Origin: JBNAGF01 sp049801055
GTDB lineage: Bacteria > Pseudomonadota > Alphaproteobacteria > Rhodobacterales > Rhodobacteraceae
Direction of reading: 5' to 3'
DNA: 64,000 nucleotides
NCBI RefSeq assembly: GCF_049801055.1
Contig: NZ_JBNAGF010000014.1
Location: forward strand, 62,001-126,000
The notes beneath the pieces were generated by a model. It ran no database searches, had not been told where the DNA came from, and was given only the letters and a program-made list of their open reading frames with translations. Positions 16,164 through 24,216 of this stretch are shown piece after piece (position 1 is the stretch's first letter; each line of letters begins with the position of its first letter). The translations under genes and the position numbers were made by a program.

Positions 16164-16799
16164 ATTTAGCTCCCAGTTGGTTGATTTCTGATCGCCCGGT
16201 TTTTTTAGGCTGATCCATGTGTTTCACCGCCCATTTTGGGCAGGTTCGTCTGCGCAAAGAAGAAGGCATCGACGTTTTCGTCGGCCCACTTGTTCAGGCT
16301 GCAATGTCACAACGGGTCAGCGCAACTGTTTTCGGCGCGCCCGGTGTCTGATTTCATCCTCCCGTGCAGGTTTGTTGACTGTCCCGTCAAAGACTGACGA
16401 TTTGAACGCCCCGGATGATACATCCAGTTTTCCGCCAAATTTAAGTCCAGCCTGATTGGATTTGGAAGGCAGGCTGGCGCTGCCTTTTCCAAGGAGCCAC
16501 GCCCTACTGTGTATGGATGCGATACCGAGTTGACCAAACTGCGCTCTGAGATCCCCAGAAATCCGAGAACGCCGCCGCGTACCGAACCCGTCGGCAAAAT
16601 TGCTCTTAGGCGGCCCGCAAGGCAGCAACCGACTGGTCACATTCCAACTTGAGACATGCCGCACAAAAGCTGGCGCTAAATGACGACAAAATCTGGCGCT
16701 ACTCCAGATCGACATTTCCAGATGTTCTGTTCGCAATTCACCGGTCGTACTGCGACCGGATTCCTGAAACGGTTAGTCGAGACTTTGAAAGGACACGCC
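16164..16799. other. Divergent tauA-tpa control region
   Basis: This 636-base stretch has no supported gene. It contains a pair of TauR-like half-sites at 16421-16450 and a TTGAC/GTCAA inverted repeat at 16375-16390, and must hold promoters for both tauABC and tpa. Frames crossing it antisense lack ribosome sites and family features. Its length is large for this compact window. Confidence 0.6.
16421..16450 (-). promoter_or_regulatory. Candidate TauR operator for tauABC and tpa
   Basis: Read on the minus strand, CTGGACTTAA (16450-16441) is followed 23 bases on by CTGGATG (16427-16421). A near-identical pair lies before tauR. Rhodobacter TauR is known to bind direct repeats of a CTGGAC-type half-site, so this is a likely activation site. 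Confidence 0.6.
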
Positions 16800-18200
16800 A
16801 TGGACGGCACGTTCAACGAGAATGATATGAGCCGCATTGTCGAAGCGGACCGGGCGCATATCTGGCATCACCTGATTCAGCACAAACCCTTCGAGGCAAA
16901 TGATCCGCGCATCATTGTGGAAGGCAAAGGCATGCGCGTTTGGGACCAAAAGGGCAAAGAGCATCTTGATGCCGTTTCTGGCGGTGTCTGGACCGTGAAC
17001 GTCGGCTATGGTCGCGAGAGCATCTGCAAGGCGGTTTATGACCAGCTGATGAAGCTGTGCTATTTCGCTCAGACCGCTGGATCGATCCCGGGCGCAATCT
17101 TTGCCGAAAAGCTGACCGAAAAGATGCCGGGCATGAGCCGGGTATACTATACAAACTCGGGTTCCGAGGCCAATGAAAAGGCCTTTAAGATGGTTCGCCA
17201 GATCGCCCACAAGAAATACGGCGGCAAAAAGACTAAGATCCTGTATCGCGACCGCGACTATCACGGCTCCACTCTGGCGGCGATGTCCGCTGGTGGACAA
17301 GATGAGCGCAACGCACAATATGGCCCGTTTGCACCCGATTTCGTTCGTGTTCCCCACTGCATGGAGTATCGCAAGCACGAATTGGGGCTTGAGCATCTGT
17401 CCGGCGAAGCCTTTGGTCAGGCCGCTGCAGACGCAATCGAAGAGGTCATCCTGCGGGAAGGTCCGGACACAGTGGGTGCACTTTGCCTTGAGCCCGTGAC
17501 TGCGGGTGGCGGAGTCATCGAAGCACCGGCAGGTTACTGGGAACGGGTTCAGGAGATCTGCAAGAAATACGAAGTGCTTCTGCACATCGACGAAGTCGTT
17601 TGCGGCGTGGGCCGCACCGGCACCTGGTTTGGATACCAGCAGTACGGCGTCAAGCCTGACTTCGTGACCATGGCAAAAGGTGTCGCATCGGGTTATGCGG
17701 CCATCGCCTGCATGGTGACAACAGAGGAAGTCTTTGAGTTGTTCAAAGACGATGCCGAGGATCCGATGAACTATTTCCGCGATATCTCAACCTTTGGCGG
17801 GTGCACCGCCGGTCCGGCTGCCGCGATCGAGAACATGCGAATCATCGAAGATGAAAACCTGCTGCAGAACTGCACGGATATGGGCGCACGGATGTTGGAC
17901 AACCTTCGCGCGCTACAGGAAAAGCACAAGGTCATCGGAGATGTTCGCGGCAAAGGTCTGTTCCTCGGAGCCGAGCTTGTTGCAGATCGTGACAGCAAGG
18001 AGCCGGTGAACGAGAAACTCGTTCAGGCCGTCGCAGCAGACTGTATGAATCAGGGCGTGATCATCGGCGTGACCAACCGTTCGATTCCGGGCCGGAACAA
18101 CTCGCTATGCTTCTCGCCAGCCTTGATTGCAACGGCCGACGATATCGACCAGATCACTGACGCGGTCGACGGCGCATTGGGTCGCGTCTTCAGCGCCTGA
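16800..18200 (+). CDS. tpa: Taurine:pyruvate aminotransferase
   Basis: Tpa moves the amino group of taurine to pyruvate, giving sulfoacetaldehyde and alanine. The 466-residue class III PLP aminotransferase shows YTNSGSEANEKAFKMVRQ, YHGSTLAAMSAGG, LLHIDEVVCGVGRTG and the PLP lysine in VTMAKGVASGYAA, then FRDISTFGGCTAGPAA. ATG 16800 follows AAAGGA at 16788-16793; the upstream-open frame lacks a site. Divergent from tauABC. The class III family is broad, but linkage to tauR and xsc makes taurine the likely substrate. Confidence 0.92.
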   Translation: MDGTFNENDMSRIVEADRAHIWHHLIQHKPFEANDPRIIVEGKGMRVWDQKGKEHLDAVSGGVWTVNVGYGRESICKAVYDQLMKLCYFAQTAGSIPGAIFAEKLTEKMPGMSRVYYTNSGSEANEKAFKMVRQIAHKKYGGKKTKILYRDRDYHGSTLAAMSAGGQDERNAQYGPFAPDFVRVPHCMEYRKHELGLEHLSGEAFGQAAADAIEEVILREGPDTVGALCLEPVTAGGGVIEAPAGYWERVQEICKKYEVLLHIDEVVCGVGRTGTWFGYQQYGVKPDFVTMAKGVASGYAAIACMVTTEEVFELFKDDAEDPMNYFRDISTFGGCTAGPAAAIENMRIIEDENLLQNCTDMGARMLDNLRALQEKHKVIGDVRGKGLFLGAELVADRDSKEPVNEKLVQAVAADCMNQGVIIGVTNRSIPGRNNSLCFSPALIATADDIDQITDAVDGALGRVFSA

Positions 18201-18230
18201 CGCGGTTGCGTTGGTTGAAACACTGACACA

Positions 18231-18262
18231 GGTCGGCGCCCCGGTTGGGACGCCGGCCTTGT
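18231..18262 (+). terminator. Terminator after tpa
   Basis: GGTCGGCGCCCC pairs with GGGACGCCGGCC (18231-18242 with 18247-18258) as a 12-position stem with one mismatch and a GGTT loop, 31 bases past the tpa stop. The following TTGTCGTT is only weakly T-rich. Confidence 0.6.
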
Positions 18263-18293
18263 CGTTCGCGGAAAGGCTGTCCCAAAGACACCA

Positions 18294-18340
18294 TAAAAAA
18301 ATCGGCCCCCACACTCCGGTAATCCGGAGGGTGGAGGCCG
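18294..18340 (-). terminator. Terminator for the ArsR-permease operon
   Basis: On the minus strand a long GC-rich hairpin (CGGCC outer arms at 18303-18307 and 18336-18340, CTCCGG/CCGGAG inner stem with an ATTA loop) is followed by seven T residues (A run at 18295-18301 on the plus strand). It lies about 65 bases past the permease stop. Confidence 0.85.
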
Positions 18341-18405
18341 GAAGAGCTCCGTTTCGGGAGCCCTTTGGCGGGTCGTCTTCCATCCCAGTCAGACCCGCCG
18401 GTGTC

Positions 18406-19437
18406 TCAGATTATCTGGAACAAAAGCCCTGCGAGAATGGCACCGCTTACCCCAAGCCCCAGATAGACCGCAAAAACACGCGGCTTTACTAGCGACCATA
18501 CAGCCGCCATAGCGGGAATTGAACTGACCGAACCAGCGATCATAAACGCCATCGCCGCGCCGGAACTCATTCCCTGTTCCATCAGACCCGCCAGCAGAGG
18601 CGGTGCGACGTATGAGTTCAGATAAGCCGGCATCCCTACAAAGGCCGCCGTGGCAATCGGAACGATCCCTTCTCCGCCAACAACAGTCGCGATCAGGTCC
18701 GCTGGAACGTATTGTATCAACAATGCCTCCAGAACATAAGCCAAAGCCAGCCATTTCAGCAAAAACAATCCATTGCTCACAAATTCCGAGCGAAACTGCG
18801 CGCGACGTTCCGGCTCGGTCCAGAAACGCCATTTGGGTTTTCCATCCAGCTTGGGTGCGCAGCCGCAGCAACCGGCCGGCTTGTATTGCCTCAGCGGAGA
18901 GGCAAACGCCCCGTGACCCATAAGGGCTTTCACAATGAAACCTCCGAACAGACCAAGCCCGACGGCCGCGACAGCCTTGCCGATAGCAAACGGCCAGCCC
19001 AAGGCACCGGCGGTGATCAGCAGCGTGGGCGGGTCGATCAGAGGCGAGCTTAGCCAAAAGGCCATGACCGCCGACAAGGGTGCGCCCAGAGCCAGCAGAC
19101 CGGCAATGAAAGGGATGACTTCGCACGAACAGAAAGGCGCCAGTCCACCAAAGAGGGCAGCGAGAAATATCATCCGTGTCTCCCGCCCTTCGAATGCGCG
19201 GGCGACCATGACCTCGGCTCCGGTAGCCTTGAGATATGACAGCAGCAAAACTGCAAACAGGATGTATTGCCCGGTATGCGCCAGAGCACGGGCTGCAAAC
19301 TCGATCGTAGAGCCGAGGTTGCCCGGATCGAGCACTGCAACTGCAACAAGTATCCCTGCGATTACCGCCCAAGGCGTTTTCAGGGCGTCCGCGGCAAAGT
19401 TCCTGAACCGGCCCGGATCCTGAGTTACGTCAGCCAT
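18406..19437 (-). CDS. ArsP-type (DUF318) permease
   Basis: This 343-residue protein has about eight hydrophobic helices and the ArsP_1/DUF318 motif GLAPFCSCEVIPF (about residues 99-111). A cytoplasmic loop carries GCCGCAPK before the basic stretch. ArsP members export trivalent organoarsenicals; related members move copper or zinc, and cysteines are the expected metal-handling residues. It overlaps the upstream arsR-type gene by 8 bases, so the two form an operon. It sits between tpa and tauR on the opposite strand. The exact substrate is unknown. Confidence 0.8.
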   Translation of the reverse strand: MADVTQDPGRFRNFAADALKTPWAVIAGILVAVAVLDPGNLGSTIEFAARALAHTGQYILFAVLLLSYLKATGAEVMVARAFEGRETRMIFLAALFGGLAPFCSCEVIPFIAGLLALGAPLSAVMAFWLSSPLIDPPTLLITAGALGWPFAIGKAVAAVGLGLFGGFIVKALMGHGAFASPLRQYKPAGCCGCAPKLDGKPKWRFWTEPERRAQFRSEFVSNGLFLLKWLALAYVLEALLIQYVPADLIATVVGGEGIVPIATAAFVGMPAYLNSYVAPPLLAGLMEQGMSSGAAMAFMIAGSVSSIPAMAAVWSLVKPRVFAVYLGLGVSGAILAGLLFQII

Positions 19438-19753
19438 CGTTCGCTGCCTTCCGTTTTACACTGTCCCCGACATCGGCACAGCATTCACCGAGGATAAAGT
19501 CGGCAAGGTCACGCAGATTGTCATAGCTCGCCCGGTTCAGGGTGCTGCGCCCAACCTTTTCCTGTTTGACCACGCCACCGGCCGCAAGAAACTTGAGATG
19601 ATGGGCAAGTGTCGAAGGCGCAATCCCAGTGCGCTCCTGAATTTCGCCCACGGTAAGTCCGTCGTCACCGGCCCGAACCAGAATCTTCAACACACGAAGC
19701 CGTGCTTCGGATCCCATTGCGGAAAATCCGGAAGCCGCTATTTCCCAGTCCAT
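19430..19753 (-). CDS. ArsR-family repressor
   Basis: This 107-residue winged-helix protein has the ArsR pattern (EARLRVLKILVRAG; HTH LTVGEIQERTGIAPSTLAHHLKFL; wing EKVGRSTLNRASY) and a C-terminal GECCAD cysteine pair that could sense metal or metalloid. It has no ELCVCDL motif in the DNA-binding helix. GAGGGG precedes the start. It overlaps the ArsP-type permease by 8 bases and lies divergent from tauR, with an inverted repeat just upstream that is a likely autoregulatory site. Confidence 0.88.
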   Translation of the reverse strand: MDWEIAASGFSAMGSEARLRVLKILVRAGDDGLTVGEIQERTGIAPSTLAHHLKFLAAGGVVKQEKVGRSTLNRASYDNLRDLADFILGECCADVGDSVKRKAANDG

Positions 19754-19774
19754 GCCAAGCCCCTCAAAACTACT

Positions 19775-19792
19775 AAACTAGATTTATAGTTT
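19775..19792. promoter_or_regulatory. Candidate ArsR operator
   Basis: AAACTA (19775-19780), six spacer bases and TAGTTT (19787-19792) form a perfect inverted repeat 21 bases before the arsR-type start, nested inside a wider CTCAAA/TTTGAG repeat. Position and symmetry suit an ArsR dimer. Confidence 0.5.
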
Positions 19793-19830
19793 CTTTGAGA
19801 ATATTGCAACCAGAAAATTCGGCTCCACGA

Positions 19831-19862
19831 CTAAGTCCAGATTGTGCGCCACTTAAGTCCAC
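19831..19862 (-). promoter_or_regulatory. Candidate TauR operator before tauR
   Basis: On the minus strand GTGGACTTAA (19862-19853) is followed 22 bases on by CTGGACTTAG (19840-19831). The repeat matches the pair between tauA and tpa and lies just before the tauR start, suggesting autoregulation. Confidence 0.6.
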
Positions 19863-19876
19863 CCTAAGGTGCGGCA

Positions 19877-21352
19877 ATGGTTATCTCGGTCGACACCTTT
19901 TTTCTCAAGCCCGATGCACAAGGCACGTTGCAGGCACAGATCCAGCAAATGATTGCCGAGGGCATTCTGTCAGGCCGTTTCCACGTCGGAGAGAAGCTGC
20001 CCTCGTCGCGAAAATTGGCGACGCATCTGGGGGTCAGTAGGATCACCGTAACGCTGGCCTATACCGAGCTTCTGGCCAATGATTACCTGACCTCACGAGG
20101 GCGATCCGGATACTATGTTTCGGAGAACGCTCCTGTTCCCCCGGCATATGATCCGCTACCGCAGGGCGAAGAGACCGTGGATTGGAGCAGCGCAATTGCG
20201 CGCCGATTTACCGGGGGAGACATCCTGCGCAAACCGGGCGACTGGCATTCCTATAGGTACCCGTTCATCTACGGTCAGGCCGATCCGACGCTTTTTGACC
20301 ATGCCAACTGGCGACTTTGCGCGTTGCGCGCACTGGGTCAGCGCGATTTCACTTCGATGACCTCGGACTATTTCGACCGGGATGACCCGTTGCTGGTAGA
20401 GTTCATTGCCCGGCATTCTTTGCCGCGCCGGGGGATCTCCGCCCGTCCTCAGGAAATTCTCATTACTCTCGGGGCTCAGAATGCGCTGTGGCTGACCTCG
20501 CGGGTCCTTTTGAACCGGCAGCGGACCGCAACGATCGAAGACCCCTGCTACTATGCGCTGCGAGATCTTCTGGAGCAGTCCCAATGCAATCTGCAGCCGG
20601 TCAAAGTAGACGCGGACGGACTTCCGCCGAAGGAAATCTCAGACGAAACAGACGTCATCTTTACAACGCCCAGCCATCAGAGCCCGACAACGGGAACCAT
20701 GCCTCTGAACCGACGCAAGCAACTGCTTGATCGAGCCAGGGAGATCGATGCGATCATCGTCGAGGACGACTACGAATTCGAACTCTCATTTCTCGGGGCC
20801 CCATCACCCGCGCTAAAGTCAATGGACCGTGACGGGCGCGTGATCTATGTCGGCAGCTTTTCCAAATCTCTGTTTCCCGGACTTCGGCTGGGATATGTCG
20901 TGGGGTCCGAAGCGTTCATCCGCGAGGCCCGCGCCCTGAGGGCACTGGTGCTGCGACACCCGCCCGGACACATTCAGCGAACCGTCGCATATTTTTTGTC
21001 ATTGGGTCACTACGACACGCAGATCCGGCGAATGTCCACAACCCTGCACCGCCGGCGAAAAGCTCTCGAAGAGGCAGTCGAGCAATACGGGCTGTCCATC
21101 GCCGGGCGAGGTGTATATGGCGGATCCTCTCTGTGGATGCAGGCACCGGAAGGCACCGATACAACCCAGCTTGCGCATACTATGCGCGACAAAAGCGTTC
21201 TGATTGAGCCGGGCGAGCAGTTTTTCGCAGGTCCGAAACGTCCTCAGAATTTCTATAGGCTTGGGTATTCCTCGATCCCCACCGCCAAGATTCCCGCCGG
21301 TATACGGCTTATCGCAGAAACGATGGAAAAGGGCGCGACGAACTGGACCTAG
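19877..21352 (+). CDS. tauR: TauR, MocR-type activator of taurine genes
   Basis: This 491-residue MocR/PdxR-like protein has a GntR winged helix at the N-terminus (about residues 15-80: GILSGRFHVGEKLPSSRKLA, HLGVSRITVTLAYTELLAND) and a PLP aminotransferase-like effector domain. The PLP lysine is in YVGSFSKSLFPGLRLGYV and the VEDDYEFELSF motif is present. In Rhodobacter, TauR with PLP and taurine activates tpa-tauR-xsc. AAGG at 19865-19868 supports the start. It is upstream of xsc in the same direction, with operator-like repeats immediately before it. Confidence 0.92.
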   Translation: MVISVDTFFLKPDAQGTLQAQIQQMIAEGILSGRFHVGEKLPSSRKLATHLGVSRITVTLAYTELLANDYLTSRGRSGYYVSENAPVPPAYDPLPQGEETVDWSSAIARRFTGGDILRKPGDWHSYRYPFIYGQADPTLFDHANWRLCALRALGQRDFTSMTSDYFDRDDPLLVEFIARHSLPRRGISARPQEILITLGAQNALWLTSRVLLNRQRTATIEDPCYYALRDLLEQSQCNLQPVKVDADGLPPKEISDETDVIFTTPSHQSPTTGTMPLNRRKQLLDRAREIDAIIVEDDYEFELSFLGAPSPALKSMDRDGRVIYVGSFSKSLFPGLRLGYVVGSEAFIREARALRALVLRHPPGHIQRTVAYFLSLGHYDTQIRRMSTTLHRRRKALEEAVEQYGLSIAGRGVYGGSSLWMQAPEGTDTTQLAHTMRDKSVLIEPGEQFFAGPKRPQNFYRLGYSSIPTAKIPAGIRLIAETMEKGATNWT

Positions 21353-21470
21353 CCAGTTGCGAACACTGGCCCTAACGCGGCTAGTTTCCACCGCCTAAAC
21401 CGGATAGCGACCCCGGCCCAACGGAGACGTAGCGCCGGTTCTTTTTCATATGCTTGCCGGAGATACTCCC

Positions 21471-23246
21471 ATGAAAATGACCACGGAAGAGGCGTTCGTA
21501 AAAACCCTGCAAATGCATGGGATTGAACATGCATTTGGGATCATCGGATCAGCGATGATGCCGATTTCTGACCTTTTTCCGGCGGCTGGCATAAACTTCT
21601 GGGATTGCGCCCATGAAGGCAGCGCGGGGATGATGGCTGACGGATATACACGCGCCACCGGCAAGATGTCGATGATGATTGCCCAGAACGGTCCGGGGAT
21701 CACCAACTTTGTTACCGCAGTCAAAACTGCCTACTGGAACCATACCCCGTTGCTTCTCGTGACGCCGCAGGCGGCCAACAAAACCATCGGACAAGGCGGT
21801 TTCCAAGAAGTCGAACAGATGAAACTGTTCGAGGACATGGTCGCCTATCAGGAAGAAGTCCGAGATCCGACCCGCGTGTGCGAAGTTCTCAACCGGGTCA
21901 TCATGAATGCCAAGCGGGCCTCCGCTCCGGCTCAACTGAACATACCGCGCGATATGTGGACCCAGGTGATCGACGTGAACCTGCCGGCCGTTGTCGAGTT
22001 TGAGCGGCCATCGGGCGGCGAGCAAGCCGTTGCCGATGCCGCCGCCTTGCTGTCGGACGCCAAAAACCCGGTCATCCTGAACGGTGCGGGCGTGGTTCTG
22101 TCGAACGGTGGCATCGACGCTTCCAAGGCGCTCGCAGAGCGGCTCGATGCACCTGTGTGCGTTGGCTATCAGCACAATGACGCCTTCCCCGGCTCGCATC
22201 CGCTCTTTGCTGGCCCGCTGGGCTACAACGGGTCAAAAGCCGGAATGGAACTGATCAGCAACGCCGACGTGGTTCTCTGCCTAGGAACGCGGTTGAACCC
22301 GTTTTCGACCCTTCCCGGTTATGGCATGGAGTACTGGCCCGCCGACGCCAAGATCATCCAGGTGGACATCAATCCTGACCGGATCGGTCTGACCAAACCG
22401 GTTTCCGTTGGAATCGTCGGGGATGCTGCGAAGGTTGCAAACGGTATCCTCGCTCAACTGTCGGATACCGCGGGCGATGCGGGCCGCGCAGAGCGCAAGG
22501 CCGCAATTGCCGAAAAGAAATCCCGCTGGGCACAGCAGCTTTCGTCGATGGATCATGAAGACGATGATCCCGGCACCAGCTGGAACGAACGCGCGCGCGC
22601 CGACAAGCCAGACTGGATGAGCCCGCGCATGGCGTGGCGCGCAATTCAGTCGGCCCTACCCAAAGAGGCAATCATCTCGTCGGACATCGGCAACAATTGC
22701 GCCATCGGAAACGCCTATCCAAGCTTTGAAGATGGACGCAAATATCTTGCACCGGGCCTGTTCGGCCCCTGCGGTTACGGCTTGCCTGCGATCATGGGCG
22801 CAAAGATTGGTTGCCCCGACGTACCCGTCGTGGGATTTGCTGGTGACGGCGCGTTTGGCATCGCGGTGAACGAACTGACCGCAATCGGCCGCGAAGAATG
22901 GCCGGCAATTACACAGATCGTGTTCCGCAATTACCAATGGGGTGCGGAGAAGCGAAATTCGACCCTGTGGTTCGACGACAACTTTGTCGGAACCGAGCTG
23001 GACACCGAAGTATCCTATGCCGGTATCGCCAATGCCTGCGGACTCAAGGGCGTTGTAGCCCGCACGATGGACGAACTCACTGCCGCGCTGGATCAGGCCG
23101 TCAAGGATCAGAAGAACGGGATCACAACGCTGATCGAAGCCCTGATCAATCAGGAACTTGGCGAACCCTTCCGCCGCGATGCGATGAAAAAACCAGTCAG
23201 CGTCGCAGGAATCAGCAAGGACGACATGCAGCCGCAGCAGGTTTGA
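21471..23246 (+). CDS. xsc: Sulfoacetaldehyde acetyltransferase
   Basis: Xsc uses thiamine diphosphate and phosphate to convert sulfoacetaldehyde to acetyl phosphate and sulfite. The 591-residue protein begins MKMTTEEAFVKTLQMHGIEH as Xsc does, has the catalytic-domain text DCAHEGSAGMMADGYTRATG, a central QVDINPDRIGLTKP, and the ThDP site GFAGDGAFGIAVNELTA to FRNYQWGAEKRN. GGAG at 21459-21462 favours ATG 21471 over ATG 21450. It follows tauR by 118 bases. The sulfite is presumably oxidised by SoeABC downstream, and acetyl phosphate is handled by Pta. Confidence 0.96.
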   Translation: MKMTTEEAFVKTLQMHGIEHAFGIIGSAMMPISDLFPAAGINFWDCAHEGSAGMMADGYTRATGKMSMMIAQNGPGITNFVTAVKTAYWNHTPLLLVTPQAANKTIGQGGFQEVEQMKLFEDMVAYQEEVRDPTRVCEVLNRVIMNAKRASAPAQLNIPRDMWTQVIDVNLPAVVEFERPSGGEQAVADAAALLSDAKNPVILNGAGVVLSNGGIDASKALAERLDAPVCVGYQHNDAFPGSHPLFAGPLGYNGSKAGMELISNADVVLCLGTRLNPFSTLPGYGMEYWPADAKIIQVDINPDRIGLTKPVSVGIVGDAAKVANGILAQLSDTAGDAGRAERKAAIAEKKSRWAQQLSSMDHEDDDPGTSWNERARADKPDWMSPRMAWRAIQSALPKEAIISSDIGNNCAIGNAYPSFEDGRKYLAPGLFGPCGYGLPAIMGAKIGCPDVPVVGFAGDGAFGIAVNELTAIGREEWPAITQIVFRNYQWGAEKRNSTLWFDDNFVGTELDTEVSYAGIANACGLKGVVARTMDELTAALDQAVKDQKNGITTLIEALINQELGEPFRRDAMKKPVSVAGISKDDMQPQQV

Positions 23247-23278
23247 TGCCTCGGCATTACCTGCATAGCGTCAGATTC

Positions 23279-23306
23279 GGGGCACCGGTTGATCCGGTGC
23301 CCCCTT
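23279..23306. terminator. Stem-loop between convergent xsc and pta
   Basis: GGGGCACCGG (23279-23288) and CCGGTGCCCC (23294-23303) form a perfect 10-bp stem with a TTGAT loop. T residues are few on either side. It lies between convergent genes. Confidence 0.65.
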
Positions 23307-23331
23307 CGGCTTTAACCGACCTGCGGTCCGG

Positions 23332-24183
23332 TCAGACCTGCGCTGCAGTCAGAATAGTTGCGTCCACGATATCCTGCGCGCTGGCACCCCGGCTCAGATC
23401 GCATACCGGTCTGCGGAAACCTTGCAGAAATGGCCCGATTGCCTGGGCACCGGCCAGTTCTCGACAGAGCTTGTACGCGATGTTGCCTGCGTCCAGAGAG
23501 GGAAACACCAAAACGTTCGGGTCAATCGGCTCCACGCCTTTGGTCCGTGCCACCACCGGGTTCAGAGCTGCATCTGCCTGCAAAGGCCCGGCAAAGCCCG
23601 TGCGTTTCGCAACCTGTCGAACCACCTTGACGCTGTCGCCTTCGCCGGAGCTTCCAGTTGAGAATGACAGCAAGGCAACCCGCGCCTCACCAAGCAGAGC
23701 CCGGGCCGTATCTGCGGATGATTTGGCGATATCGGTCAGAACATCGGCATCCGGCGCCACGTTGACAGCACAATCGGCAAAAATCATCTCGCGCCCATCC
23801 GGGAAGACCATCAGAAAAAATGACGAGGATTTGGATACCCCGTCTGCCAGGCCAAGTGCGATACTGGCGGCCTCGATCACCCGTCGCGTCGGCACTTCGG
23901 CTCCGGCAACCATTGTGTCCGCCTCTCCCAATGCCACCATGGCGGCGGCCCGGAACAACGGTCGGGAGACCATCCGGCGGGCAATGGCCGGCTTCAGCCC
24001 CCGCAATTCGGCCAGAGCAGCCGCCAGTTCGCCTCCAGGTGCACGCAGTTCCACAGGAACGCAAAGCCCTTCCCGCCTCAGTCTTCCAACCGCTTCCGCG
24101 ACACGTGGGACTTCGATTTCGGGAAAGACTATTCTGGCTTGCCGTTCCTCTGCGGCCCGCCGCGCATTATCCAATACTGACAT
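23332..24183 (-). CDS. pta: Phosphate acetyltransferase
   Basis: Pta converts acetyl phosphate from Xsc plus CoA to acetyl-CoA. This is the short catalytic form (283 residues). It shows EADTMVAGAEVPTRRVIEAA, SSSFFLMVFPDGREMIFADC, VALLSFSTGSSGEGDSVKVV, LQADAALNPVVA, and the C-terminal NVLVFPSLDAGNIAYKL. I start at ATG 24183, preceded by GAGAGGA; the longer frame upstream overlaps citrate synthase on the other strand. It is convergent with xsc and divergent from citrate synthase with only 33 bases between starts, so its promoter must overlap that gene. Confidence 0.93.
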   Translation of the reverse strand: MSVLDNARRAAEERQARIVFPEIEVPRVAEAVGRLRREGLCVPVELRAPGGELAAALAELRGLKPAIARRMVSRPLFRAAAMVALGEADTMVAGAEVPTRRVIEAASIALGLADGVSKSSSFFLMVFPDGREMIFADCAVNVAPDADVLTDIAKSSADTARALLGEARVALLSFSTGSSGEGDSVKVVRQVAKRTGFAGPLQADAALNPVVARTKGVEPIDPNVLVFPSLDAGNIAYKLCRELAGAQAIGPFLQGFRRPVCDLSRGASAQDIVDATILTAAQV

Positions 24184-24216
24184 ATTATCCTCTCGGTTCG
24201 GGAGAAGGAGCCAGCA

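Noticed and set aside
16164..16799. Possible gene in the long tauA-tpa gap
   Set aside because: Small frames here have no ribosome site, no family match and atypical composition; regulatory DNA explains the region better.
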